Shown here piece by piece: positions 1-8,230 of a DNA stretch of 20,711 bases. Made by a program: the position numbers and the translations under genes. This DNA comes from an uncultured Oscillospiraceae bacterium (GTDB taxonomy: Bacteria > Bacillota_A > Clostridia > Oscillospirales > Oscillospiraceae), in contig CALWWO010000132.1 of assembly GCA_944385265.1 (NCBI GenBank), positions 1 through 20,711 of the forward strand, read 5' to 3'. Under the pieces are notes generated by a model, which was not told the DNA's origin, did not search any database, and saw nothing but the letters and a program-made list of their open reading frames with translations. Each line of letters starts with the position of its first letter. Positions within the stretch are counted from its first letter, which is position 1.

Positions 1-1611
1 ATTTATAAATTCCGCGGCGCGACGATAGAAAACATCTTAAGCTTTGAAAAGCAGTATAAAAATGCCCGCGTCATGCGCTTAGAGCAGAATTACCGCTCTA
101 CCGGTCATATACTGGATGCGGCGAACGCCGTTATACGCAACAACACCGGACGTAAGGGCAAGGAGCTGTGGACGAATAAGGGCAACGGAGAAAAGCTTCA
201 GCTTTACATAGGCTCAAACGACGAGGAGGAGGCGCAGTATATCGCCGGGCAGATACTCGCCGGATTTGCCGCCGGGCAGTCCTGGAGCGATTTCGCCGTG
301 CTATACCGTATGAACGCGCAGTCCAACCGCCTTGAATTTGTATTCAAGCGCAGCGGCATACCGTACAAGGTGTTCGGCGGCACGCGCTTTTTTGAGCGCG
401 CCGAGATAAAGGACATGCTGGCATATCTCTGCGTCATAAACAATCCGAACGACGACGTGCGCCTTTCCCGTATCATAAACACGCCGGCACGCGGGATAGG
501 GGCAAAAAGCATCGAGACCGTGCGATCTCTCGCCGCGGCCGAGGGCGTTCCCATGTTTGGCATCATACAAAATGCCGGAGCATATCCGGAGCTCAAGTCG
601 GCAAGCTCAAAGCTCACCGAGTTTGCCGGTCTTATCTTCGGTCTTCAGAAGCTTTCCGAGACCGTCCGGCTTGATGATTTTTATGACATGGTGCTGCAAT
701 ATACGGGTTATGTGCGCGCGCTTCAGGAAAAAAATATTATTGAAAATCAGAGCAAGATCGAAAACGTGTACGAGCTTAAATCTAATATCGTCACATATAC
801 GGAGGAAACTGACGAGCCGTCGCTTGCCGGCTTTTTGGACGAGATCGCGCTTTATACTGACCTTGATCAGATGGACAGCGAAGCGGGCTACGTCTGCATG
901 ATGACGATACACAGCGCAAAAGGGCTCGAATTCCCGACCGTGTTTATCGCCGGCGCGGAGGACGGCATATTCCCCGGAATACAGGCGATAGGCGATCCGG
1001 AGGAGATGGAAGAGGAGCGCAGGCTGTGTTATGTCGCGATGACGAGGGCAATGAAAAAGCTGTATATAACGGCGGCGGCACGGCGTATGCTGTTCGGAAG
1101 AACGTCTGCAAACATGCTGTCGCGTTTCATAGACGAGATACCGGAGGACGATATCGATAGGCCCGCCGCAATGCCGTATCCGTCGTTCGGCTCCTCGTAT
1201 GATTCAGACTACAGCTCGTCTTACAACGGATACGGAAGCTCACGCCGCAGCGGGTACGGAGGATCGTCGTACGGAGACGCGCGCGCTTATCAGCGCGGCG
1301 GGCACGGCGGATCATTTTACGATGAGGAGCAGGATCAATCACTGCCGCACTCCGGTGCACAGCGCACCGCTCCCGGCGCGAAAAACTCCGAGCCGTCCGC
1401 GAAAAAAGCGCCCAAAGCTTCAGAGGCGCTGCCCGATTTCAGCGTCGGCGACAGAGTTCGGCACACTGCATTCGGTGCCGGTGTTATAACAAGTATAAAG
1501 CCTGTAGGCGGCGACGCGCTTATAGAGGTGGATTTTGAAAATGTCGGTGCAAAGCGGCTTATGCTGAAAGTAGCCGCGAAGCATATGCAAAAAACAAACG
1601 GAACTTTTTAG
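1..1611 (+). CDS. pcrA: ATP-dependent DNA helicase PcrA/UvrD, C-terminal part (5' end outside window)
   Basis: Superfamily 1 DNA helicase acting in nucleotide excision repair, replication-fork upkeep and removal of stalled RNA polymerase. The frame is open from base 1, so the N-terminal Walker A part lies upstream of the window; 536 residues are visible. The fragment opens with IYKFRGA (motif III region), then LEQNYRST (motif IV), TIHSAKGLEF (motif V) and YVAMTRA (motif VI), in the order expected for UvrD/PcrA. After the helicase core comes a linker (about residues 388-478), whose first half is rich in Tyr, Ser and Gly. It ends in a basic Tudor-like domain (about 479-530, VGDRVRHTAFGAGVI), the module by which PcrA is known to touch RNA polymerase. 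The Tyr/Ser/Gly content of the linker is the only odd part. Family assignment is very sure; PcrA rather than another UvrD paralogue rests on the C-terminal domain. Confidence 0.95.
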   Translation: MYKFRGATIENILSFEKQYKNARVMRLEQNYRSTGHILDAANAVIRNNTGRKGKELWTNKGNGEKLQLYIGSNDEEEAQYIAGQILAGFAAGQSWSDFAVLYRMNAQSNRLEFVFKRSGIPYKVFGGTRFFERAEIKDMLAYLCVINNPNDDVRLSRIINTPARGIGAKSIETVRSLAAAEGVPMFGIIQNAGAYPELKSASSKLTEFAGLIFGLQKLSETVRLDDFYDMVLQYTGYVRALQEKNIIENQSKIENVYELKSNIVTYTEETDEPSLAGFLDEIALYTDLDQMDSEAGYVCMMTIHSAKGLEFPTVFIAGAEDGIFPGIQAIGDPEEMEEERRLCYVAMTRAMKKLYITAAARRMLFGRTSANMLSRFIDEIPEDDIDRPAAMPYPSFGSSYDSDYSSSYNGYGSSRRSGYGGSSYGDARAYQRGGHGGSFYDEEQDQSLPHSGAQRTAPGAKNSEPSAKKAPKASEALPDFSVGDRVRHTAFGAGVITSIKPVGGDALIEVDFENVGAKRLMLKVAAKHMQKTNGTF

Positions 1612-1912
1612 TGATTTAATGCGTCAAAAAATCGGACGCGCACGATGCGCCGTCTGTATCAGCGTGTTTTCCGTTATACAGGTATGAACGCCGTCAGCTG
1701 TGCCAGTGTTCCGCTTGCCGCTGCCGCCGTATTAAAAGATGACCAGACGGGGTGCGACGCACGGCACTCTGTCCATACAGGCAAGAGCCGGCGCGGGCAA
1801 GCGCGCTGTACTTGCCGCACTGATTAACTTTTTGCCTGCCGCCGCTCAGTTCCCTGTCCAAAAAAGCACGGGCATGCGCTTTCCGCTCAAGATATACTTC
1901 AAGGAGTTTGCG
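1612..1912. other. Intergenic gap pcrA-yfhO with a nested hairpin
   Basis: About 300 bases with no gene I can support. A nested inverted repeat is visible: GGCAAG at 1780-1785 pairs with CTTGCC at 1811-1816, and inside it GCGCG at 1791-1795 pairs with CGCGC at 1802-1806. A short T-run follows only 14 bases later, so it is at best an imperfect terminator for pcrA. No convincing promoter was found. The frame of the downstream gene stays open back to 1739, but that stretch lacks a ribosome binding site and does not look like protein. Confidence 0.4.
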
Positions 1913-4900
1913 ATGAACAGAGCTTCTTATAAAATCAAAAAATTATACGCCAAGTACAAGCCGGAATTTTACGGCTTTCTCATACCGTTTCTGATCGAGT
2001 CCGTAGTCGTGCTTATCGCTTACGCCATATGCCGGTACGGTATATCGTCATGCGACTGCTTCGCGCAGTACATGCCGTTTTTTACCGAGCTTTACGATAA
2101 GGTGACAAGCGGCGAGTCCCTCTTCTTTTCATGGAGCGGCGCGATGGGCTATGATTTTTGGAGTGTGTTCGCGTACTATCTGGCAAGCCCGCTGAACTGG
2201 ATAATCTTTATTTTCGGCAGAAAGGGCATCGCCTTTTCCGTCAACCTGCTTATAATATTGAAGACGTCCCTCTGCGGAGCGACGTTTACACATTTTCTGC
2301 GCGTAAAATACGGGCGCGGCGGGGTAAAGCTGCCCGCTTTGTTCGGTACCATGTTCGCTCTGTCGGGATATACGCTCGGTTATTGCTTCAACGTCATGTG
2401 GTTTGACAGCATCATACTTTTCCCCCTCGTGCTTTTGGCTCTCGACCGTATGCTGTATGAGAAAAAGCCGGCGCGCTATTGCCTGCTGCTCGCCTGCTCT
2501 TTGATATTCAACTACTTTATCGGGTTTATGACGTGTATTTTCATATTCCTGTACTTCTTTACATGCAATTTCTCCGGCGTAAAGGACTTCTTTGCAAAGC
2601 TTTTCCGCATAGCCGTGTCGTCGATCATCGCCGTCGGCGCGGCAGCAGTTATTCTGCTGCCCTCATACATGATACTGAGATCGACCTCGATATCGTCAGA
2701 GACGATGCCCGGCTTTGAGCTTATGGGAAACTGGGGCGACACGCTGTATAACATACTGTTTGCGACAAATCCCGTCGCCATATCTTGGACGAGCAATAGG
2801 GCGAACATGTTCATCTCCGGCTTTGGTCTTTTTACGGCGTTTTTATATCTCGTGTCCCGTAAATTCCCGCTGAGGGACAAGCTCAAATATGTATTTCTCA
2901 TAGGATTTATGTATTTGAGCTTCAACTGCGAGGTTTTAAATTATATCTGGCACGGCTTTCACATGCAGAACGGCATACCTAACCGTTTTTCTTTCATGGT
3001 CATCTTCCTGCTTCTGACGATGGGCTATCAGGCGGCGCGGAAACGCCGCTCTATAAAGACGCGCGAGCTTGTAACGGCGGCGGTACTACATGCGGCGTTT
3101 ATCGGGCTTATATACTACTTGCGCCGCAGCGTGCTTGAAGAATGCTTCATAACTCTTATGATCATGCTGCTGTACCTTGTGATATGCCTGCACTTCCGCA
3201 GCGGAAGGCGTATAGCCAAATACGCCGGCGCCGCCGTCATGGCTGAGCTTACCGCCATGTTCATCATCGCTGTTTTCAACGTCACCGGCATGTCGCTCGA
3301 CGGGTATTTCCACTATGTGGATGATATGCTCGCCGCGGAGGAGCAGACGCACGCCGAGACAGACGGATTTTTCCGTGAAAAGCTCGACCAGTCGAATAAT
3401 TTAAAAGAGTTTATCGTAAACGACGATTACGACTATATCGGCGCGGACGATATGACGTGGCCGCTCATGCTGGAGATGATCGACAATATCAGAAATATCG
3501 GTCACCACACGGTTTTAAATGAAGAGAGCTTGTACGGAATGAACGCCGGCTCGCTCTTCAACACCTTTACAAATTCAAATATGTCTGATTTTATAAAGCG
3601 CACGGGCGGCTCCGGCAGCTCAAACACTATTTTGTACCGCGGTGAAAACGCGTTTATGGACATGCTCCTCGGTTACAGATACTATTATGCGCGGTATCAC
3701 ACAGCCCGCTCCGCCGCATACGAGTATTTCGGCTCGGCAGGCGAGGTGGATATATACGAAAATCTCTATCCGCTGTCCGTCGGCTACTCGATCCCGTATA
3801 CTTTTGCAGATCTTGAAAGCTACTATCAGTCGAATCCGTTTTCCACGATGAACGAGATGTCAAGCGCCATATGCCATCAGGATATCTATACTCACGAGAC
3901 TCTCGAGTATACTGGCTGCGTCAACGCTACAATGGAGGATGCGTCGGCTACCTACGCTGAATTTACAGACGTCGCTTTCAAGGGCACGGCTACGTTTGAA
4001 TACACCGCGGACAGAGATCAGAATTTCCAGATATATCTCGTCTGCGGAGATATGTATCTGACGGAAATACGCATAAACGGCGAGCTTATCGCCTCTGACC
4101 GTCAAAACCGGCAGATAATGGACCTTGGCGCGCTCAAAGCTGGCGACCATGTAGAGGTCACTATCATCATGAAACAGAAATCTGAGCTTACGATGAATAT
4201 TTACGGCGCGTCGATGAATACGGCAATACTCGACAGATGTTATAACATCTTATCGAGAGAACAGCTCGATGTGACGTATTACGACGACAATACGATAGAG
4301 GGCTCCGTCACGATCGCCGACGATGACACCGATTTCCTGCTGACCGTCCCGTATTCCTCCGGCTGGAGCGTTTCGGTCGACGGAACGGAGCTTGATACGG
4401 ACGATATCGGCATATTCTCCGACACGTTTATCATGCTCACGCTCGACGCGGGCGAGCATGAGATCGCGCTGAATTACGTAACGCCCGGCTTTGCAGCGGG
4501 CGCGATATGCTCTGCCGTATGCTTTATCATCATAGGTCTTACGGCGTTTTTGACAGCGCGGCGCACTCCGTCACGCGGAAGATCAGACCGCAGAAGATCG
4601 CGGCGCACATATGGGGAATATGACGCTATATCGTCACTTCCGCATATGACAGACGACCTTACGCCGCAGCCTACTGCCGGATATGATTCCCCGACCGGGT
4701 CTAGCACGGTTCCTGTATCACAGGCGCGTATGCGCAGCGCCCTTTCTACGCAGGTGTGGGAGTACAGCTCCTTGCCGTCTTCTGCGCGCGCTGATGAGGC
4801 GCAGAGACCGTCCGGCATCTCATGCTTTCCCGGCAACGGTCCGATAGACGGCTCTGAATCATTTCCGGACGCAAAAAGCGATAAAACCGGCGGCGGACAA

Positions 4901-4945
4901 AGTTCAGAAACGCCCGGGATCATAGACAGTGAGGAAAAATTTTAA
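1913..4945 (+). CDS. YfhO-family polytopic membrane protein
   Basis: A large integral membrane protein of 1010 residues in the YfhO family, whose characterised relatives act in glycosylation of cell-wall or lipid-linked polymers. A basic N-terminus is followed by many hydrophobic segments up to about residue 500. Family marks include DCFAQYMPF (about 48-56), LSGY (150-153) and NRFSFM (357-362). A long extracellular domain follows, ending in the typical SSGWSVSVDG and AGEHEI strands and a last membrane segment near 860-884. The start is ATG 1913, because AAGGAG at 1901-1906 lies six bases upstream; an earlier in-frame start at 1739 has no such site. Odd: after the last membrane segment there is a 126-residue tail (885-1010) rich in Ser, Arg, Pro and Asp with no evident fold, probably cytoplasmic. 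The exact substrate cannot be told from sequence. Confidence 0.88.
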   Translation: MNRASYKIKKLYAKYKPEFYGFLIPFLIESVVVLIAYAICRYGISSCDCFAQYMPFFTELYDKVTSGESLFFSWSGAMGYDFWSVFAYYLASPLNWIIFIFGRKGIAFSVNLLIILKTSLCGATFTHFLRVKYGRGGVKLPALFGTMFALSGYTLGYCFNVMWFDSIILFPLVLLALDRMLYEKKPARYCLLLACSLIFNYFIGFMTCIFIFLYFFTCNFSGVKDFFAKLFRIAVSSIIAVGAAAVILLPSYMILRSTSISSETMPGFELMGNWGDTLYNILFATNPVAISWTSNRANMFISGFGLFTAFLYLVSRKFPLRDKLKYVFLIGFMYLSFNCEVLNYIWHGFHMQNGIPNRFSFMVIFLLLTMGYQAARKRRSIKTRELVTAAVLHAAFIGLIYYLRRSVLEECFITLMIMLLYLVICLHFRSGRRIAKYAGAAVMAELTAMFIIAVFNVTGMSLDGYFHYVDDMLAAEEQTHAETDGFFREKLDQSNNLKEFIVNDDYDYIGADDMTWPLMLEMIDNIRNIGHHTVLNEESLYGMNAGSLFNTFTNSNMSDFIKRTGGSGSSNTILYRGENAFMDMLLGYRYYYARYHTARSAAYEYFGSAGEVDIYENLYPLSVGYSIPYTFADLESYYQSNPFSTMNEMSSAICHQDIYTHETLEYTGCVNATMEDASATYAEFTDVAFKGTATFEYTADRDQNFQIYLVCGDMYLTEIRINGELIASDRQNRQIMDLGALKAGDHVEVTIIMKQKSELTMNIYGASMNTAILDRCYNILSREQLDVTYYDDNTIEGSVTIADDDTDFLLTVPYSSGWSVSVDGTELDTDDIGIFSDTFIMLTLDAGEHEIALNYVTPGFAAGAICSAVCFIIIGLTAFLTARRTPSRGRSDRRRSRRTYGEYDAISSLPHMTDDLTPQPTAGYDSPTGSSTVPVSQARMRSALSTQVWEYSSLPSSARADEAQRPSGISCFPGNGPIDGSESFPDAKSDKTGGGQSSETPGIIDSEEKF

Positions 4946-4978
4946 TGCGCGGTATTTCCTCTGTATTTATGTTTACAG

Positions 4979-5007
4979 TTGAATCACGGCTTCTTGTCTG
5001 CTATACT
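4979..5007 (+). promoter_or_regulatory. Sigma-A-type promoter of the amidase gene
   Basis: TTGAAT (4979-4984), a 17-base spacer and TATACT (5002-5007). Transcription would begin near 5014, giving a leader of about 38 bases before the amidase start. The site begins 33 bases after the yfhO stop, so the amidase can be transcribed on its own. Confidence 0.7.
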
Positions 5008-5051
5008 TTTCAGTAACGGAAAACATATTATTTTAAAGTGGGATATTCAAC

Positions 5052-6650
5052 ATGAACAAACTTTTTAAACTGCCGCTCACAATAGCGGCTGTCGCCGTGC
5101 TGTGCTGCACCGCCCTATTTTTCGCATTTGCCGACGATACGTCTGATTCATACGATCTATCGCAGGTTACGGAGGATATGCTGTCCGATATGGGCGGTGT
5201 GGCGACGCTTGTCATACAGTCCGAAAACGATGTATATATCACAGGCGGCGACGAATGCGATTTTGCCGTCTCGGTCTCCGCGCCGCACACTACGATACAG
5301 CTGACGGATGAGATCACCTCGATCTTCAGTCTTGACGTCACGGGCGATCTGCTTGTGACCGGCGGGGAGCTTATCATCCGCGGGGACGGTCCGGCGCTTA
5401 CGCTGTCCGATTCGGCCGCGGTCTTCACCGGCTGCAATGTCACTGCGAAAAGCCTTAAAAGCGGCGGCGCCGTACTGTCGGGTAGCTCCGTCTCCTTTGA
5501 GGACTCGGGACGTCTCACCGTTACAGGCGCAAACGCGGGCGTCACGGCGGAGAGCGGATCTTTTATAAATATAGCAAACAGCGGCGTTTTTAAAGCGTAC
5601 AGCGTTCACTCGTTTGCTCTTAAAACCTCGGACGACAGCGCGCTTGTCATTGAAGACGGCGTGAGAGGAAAGGTGTTCCTTTGCGGCAATACAAAAGCCG
5701 TGTTCGGAAACGTAGATATCAGCGCCGACGTATTTATGACCGGCGATATATACAGAGATCCCGCCGCTTTTATCGTAACCGACGGTGAAAAAATAGATAT
5801 AACTATCGACCCCGGGCACGGTGGCTATGACCCCGGCTCCGTTTACGCCGCGCAGCAATATCCCACCGGCAGCAGCAGCTATAATTTCTACCTTGAAAAA
5901 AATCTTACGTTGACCGTGGGACAGTATCTCAAATCGTATCTTGAACAGTCCGACAGGCTGCGTATAAATATGACGCGCGACGGAGACGAGTGGCGTGAGC
6001 TCGCCGACCGGTGCATGTCCGCGTACGAGCATAATGCCGATATCTTGATCTCGCTCCATTTTAACTACGACCCCGCGCACGTGCTGACGGGCGCGTCGGC
6101 TTATATCTCGCAGTTTGACAGGTACAGGCTGGAGGGGTTTGCCGAGGCTATCCTTGAAAATCTCGGCGATCTTGGGTTAAATGACCTCGGTGCCATAGTT
6201 CGGCTCGATACCGAGCTTGACGGCGACCCCGCCGCATGGTGGGATCTGTACGATAATATCAGGACGGACGAGGTCGATACAGGCACATATTGCGATTATT
6301 ACGGCATAGTGAACGGAAGCGGCAGGATATTTGCCATACCTGTCCTGCTGGAGCATCTTCATCTTCAGGACAGCGGCGACATGGCGCTGATACAGGATGA
6401 AGCGGGGCTCGCCGCGCTTGCCCGCGCCGACGCCGACGCTTTTATTTCCTATTTCCGCATAAGCGATCTTATCCCGGATGAAGAACTGACGGACGCGCTT
6501 TTCGATTGCTATAAGCTCGCCGATAAGGACGACTCCCTCTACACGGCGCAGGGCTTTGCCGATTCCGTCGCCGAATACATGCTCGGGCTTGACGCTCTCT
6601 CCGGAAGCGATGAATTTTCCGCTGCCGCACGCGATTGTATTTTAAAATGA
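5052..6650 (+). CDS. Secreted N-acetylmuramoyl-L-alanine amidase (Amidase_3) with N-terminal repeat domain
   Basis: Zinc hydrolase predicted to cut the amide bond between N-acetylmuramic acid and L-alanine in peptidoglycan, outside the cell. The 532-residue product starts with a signal peptide: a short basic head, a hydrophobic run and a likely cut near AFA-DD at 27-28. Residues about 30-240 are a run of short beta-type repeats with little charge pattern, resembling beta-helix or carbohydrate-binding domains of clostridial surface proteins. The Amidase_3 domain spans about 248-470: DPGHGG with zinc ligand H256, E282 in LEKNLTL, H336 in SLHF and the catalytic-type E434 in PVLLEH. Residues 470-532 form a small acidic helical tail. 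The ribosome binding site is weak (AGTGGGA). It has its own promoter and is followed at once by the next gene's promoter, so it appears monocistronic. Family call is firm; the role of the repeat domain is inferred. Confidence 0.9.
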   Translation: MNKLFKLPLTIAAVAVLCCTALFFAFADDTSDSYDLSQVTEDMLSDMGGVATLVIQSENDVYITGGDECDFAVSVSAPHTTIQLTDEITSIFSLDVTGDLLVTGGELIIRGDGPALTLSDSAAVFTGCNVTAKSLKSGGAVLSGSSVSFEDSGRLTVTGANAGVTAESGSFINIANSGVFKAYSVHSFALKTSDDSALVIEDGVRGKVFLCGNTKAVFGNVDISADVFMTGDIYRDPAAFIVTDGEKIDITIDPGHGGYDPGSVYAAQQYPTGSSSYNFYLEKNLTLTVGQYLKSYLEQSDRLRINMTRDGDEWRELADRCMSAYEHNADILISLHFNYDPAHVLTGASAYISQFDRYRLEGFAEAILENLGDLGLNDLGAIVRLDTELDGDPAAWWDLYDNIRTDEVDTGTYCDYYGIVNGSGRIFAIPVLLEHLHLQDSGDMALIQDEAGLAALARADADAFISYFRISDLIPDEELTDALFDCYKLADKDDSLYTAQGFADSVAEYMLGLDALSGSDEFSAAARDCILK

Positions 6651-6680
6651 TTGACTTTTATAACTTGCTGAGTGTATAAT
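6651..6680 (+). promoter_or_regulatory. Strong sigma-A-type promoter of the phosphoribosyltransferase gene
   Basis: TTGACT (6651-6656), an 18-base spacer and a perfect TATAAT (6675-6680). The -35 box starts on the base after the amidase stop codon. Transcription from about 6687 gives a long leader of roughly 168 bases. Confidence 0.8.
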
Positions 6681-6686
6681 TTTTTA

Positions 6687-6854
6687 AGCTCTTCTTATGT
6701 TGCCGTTTCAGTGTCAAATACTGCGCCGACGCCGGGCAGTCACATGTCCTGTCACAGCAGAGAAGCGGAGCAGGAGAAGATCCCGCGTTTTGCTAAGCAG
6801 AAACATATTTAATTTCTATTTGTGCCGCATATATCGTCGGAATGGAGGAATTAC
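6687..6854 (+). promoter_or_regulatory. Long 5' leader of the phosphoribosyltransferase mRNA, no known riboswitch recognised
   Basis: About 168 untranslated bases between the predicted start point and the start codon. Short pairings are visible: ACTGC with GCAGT around 6719-6740, and TCCTG with CAGGA around 6747-6775. I do not recognise purine, PRPP, T-box or other known riboswitch signatures. A regulatory role is inferred from length only. Confidence 0.35.
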
Positions 6855-7409
6855 ATGACTTATAATATGACTATTGCGGGTCTAAGCCGCAACCTGCCCT
6901 TATGCCGCTTAAACGACGAGCTTCAGATCGGCGCGTTCGTCATTTTCGGCGACGTTGAGCTCACTGTCGCCTGCGCTGCCGAGCTGCTTAAAAAAGCTCC
7001 GGATTTTGACTATATGGTCGCACCTGAAGCTAAAGCTATCCCGCTTATCCACGAGATGGCGCGGCAAAGCGGGCGCAATACGTATCTTCTTGCACGTAAA
7101 AACGCAAAGCTATATATGAACGGCGTGTTTTCGACGGAGGTTCACTCCATCACAACGGACGCAGTGCAAAAGCTGTATATGGACGGAGCGGACGCAGCCA
7201 AGATGAAGGGTAAAAGGATCCTCATTCTGGACGACGTGATATCCACGGGCGAATCGCTGCGCGCTGTCGAGCAGCTTGTAAACGAAGCCGGCGGCATCGT
7301 TGTCGGGCGCATGGCGATCTTGGCGGAGGGCGACGCCGCAAATCGCGACGATATCATTTTTCTCGAAAAGCTCCCGCTTTTTGACAGGGACGGAAAGCCT
7401 ATCGGCTGA
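6855..7409 (+). CDS. Adenine-phosphoribosyltransferase-like (type I PRTase) protein
   Basis: Type I phosphoribosyltransferase of 184 residues, likely a cytosolic purine-salvage enzyme or a regulator derived from one. The PRPP loop is clear (ILILDDVISTGES, residues 122-134, with D126-D127 and T131-G132). PEAKAIPLIHEMA (57-69) and LLARKNAKLY (78-87) match the arrangement in adenine phosphoribosyltransferase. The start is ATG 6855, because GGAGG at 6844-6848 sits just upstream; an earlier ATG at 6822 lacks a site. It has its own promoter and long leader and ends at a strong bidirectional terminator. It may supply the function of the apt gene that is missing between recJ and relA, but its N-terminus differs from ordinary APT, so the base it accepts is unsure. 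Family is certain. Confidence 0.85.
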   Translation: MTYNMTIAGLSRNLPLCRLNDELQIGAFVIFGDVELTVACAAELLKKAPDFDYMVAPEAKAIPLIHEMARQSGRNTYLLARKNAKLYMNGVFSTEVHSITTDAVQKLYMDGADAAKMKGKRILILDDVISTGESLRAVEQLVNEAGGIVVGRMAILAEGDAANRDDIIFLEKLPLFDRDGKPIG

Positions 7410-7516
7410 AATCGCCGCTCAGCACGGTGAATACTCGCAACGAGGCAATATCGCGACATAGTATATACCGCGATGCGGTGCGATTGCGGCGCATTGTATG
7501 TCCCAATATAAGAAAA
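7410..7516. other. Non-coding stretch before the terminator block
   Basis: Between the phosphoribosyltransferase stop and the first terminator hairpin. GC-rich and repetitive in CGCG/GCGG words, but no reading frame, promoter or recognisable RNA could be supported. Confidence 0.3.
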
Positions 7517-7555
7517 ATATCCCGTACGGCTTGCAAGACAAGCTGTACGGGATAT
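7506..7555 (-). terminator. Rho-independent terminator for leftward transcripts
   Basis: A 17-base stem (7517-7533 with 7539-7555, one G-T type mismatch) with loop CAAGA. Read on the minus strand it is followed by TTTTCTTAT. It lies past a second hairpin and would stop leftward transcripts before they run antisense into the phosphoribosyltransferase gene. A small alternative stem, GGATAT 7550-7555 with ATATCC 7560-7565, overlaps one arm. Confidence 0.7.
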
Positions 7556-7628
7556 CGTTATATCCGGTTATATCGCGCGGCGGCTGTATGGGCAATCTCG
7601 TATTCGCGCAGTTCTGTATATAAAAACG

Positions 7629-7661
7629 ACGGGCAATCTTAAAAAGATCGCCCGTTTTCCT
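7629..7661 (+). terminator. Bidirectional rho-independent terminator between convergent genes
   Basis: Stem 7629-7640 with 7644-7655 (11 of 12 pairs) and an AAA loop. On the plus strand it is followed by TTTTCCTTTTTCC and would end the phosphoribosyltransferase transcript. On the minus strand it is followed by CGTTTTTATA and would end the transcript of the zinc-ribbon membrane gene that stops at 7706. Confidence 0.85.
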
Positions 7662-7705
7662 TTTTCCGCCGGCTGCCGCCGCCAATCGCCCGTCTTGATG
7701 TGCTA

Positions 7706-8104
7706 TCAGGTCCTTCTCTCGAACCTCTCGCCGCATTTCGGGCATGTTATCTGTATCTTTCCCTTGCCCTTTGGCACGCGTAGAATATTCTTGCACCCCG
7801 GGCATTTGAAAAATTTATGCGTCTTCCTGCTTTTAAACCTCTCTATCCGCGCCTTTATCTTATACCGCAGCGGCCACCAATATCTTAAAAAGATATCATT
7901 TTCACGGCGGCGCTTGGCTATATTGCGCGAAAGCATACGGAATATAGCATAAATAAGAAGCGCATAGGAGATAATCGTAAAAAACGACAGCCACGGTATC
8001 ACCGCGAGCAGCCCAAACAGCACCGCCCCTATAAACAGCGCGATATAAAGCTGGTCAGGTCCATATCTCCCGATCATAAAATTTCTAAGCCAATTTCGTA
8101 TCAT
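7706..8104 (-). CDS. Small membrane protein with C-terminal zinc ribbon
   Basis: Predicted 132-residue protein of unknown function. Two hydrophobic segments (about residues 19-35 and 38-57) are followed by a strongly basic stretch (60-100) and a zinc ribbon made by CPGC (101-104) and CPKC (121-124), which should lie in the cytoplasm. ATG at 8104 is chosen because the minus strand has GGAGG (8116-8120) and GCGGGA upstream; a start 13 codons earlier has no site. It lies 126 bases after the kinase gene with no terminator visible between them, so both may share a transcript, though an extended -10 element precedes this gene. Small two-TM zinc-ribbon proteins of this kind occur in Firmicutes, but no activity can be assigned. 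Confidence 0.8.
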   Translation of the reverse strand: MIRNWLRNFMIGRYGPDQLYIALFIGAVLFGLLAVIPWLSFFTIISYALLIYAIFRMLSRNIAKRRRENDIFLRYWWPLRYKIKARIERFKSRKTHKFFKCPGCKNILRVPKGKGKIQITCPKCGERFERRT

Positions 8105-8148
8105 AAAAATTCCCGCCTCCGGAAAACAGTCAAATGATGTCAACCTTT

Positions 8149-8157
8149 ATTTTATCA
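8149..8157 (-). promoter_or_regulatory. Candidate extended -10 promoter of the zinc-ribbon membrane gene
   Basis: On the minus strand TGATAAAAT (TG, one base, TAAAAT; 8157-8149) sits about 45 bases before the start codon. No good -35 box lies 17 bases upstream, so this is only a candidate. Confidence 0.35.
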
Positions 8158-8230
8158 CTTTAATTTTCCGAAAACTCGTAATACATAGATTGTTTACATT
8201 CTTTCCGGCTCTATGACCGTCCGCGTTTTA

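Noticed and set aside
1739..1912. N-terminal extension of the YfhO-like gene
   Set aside because: No ribosome binding site; the extension is not hydrophobic or family-like, while ATG 1913 has AAGGAG at good spacing.
7419..7805. Minus-strand frame of 128 codons
   Set aside because: It crosses both terminators and overlaps the zinc-ribbon gene in another frame.
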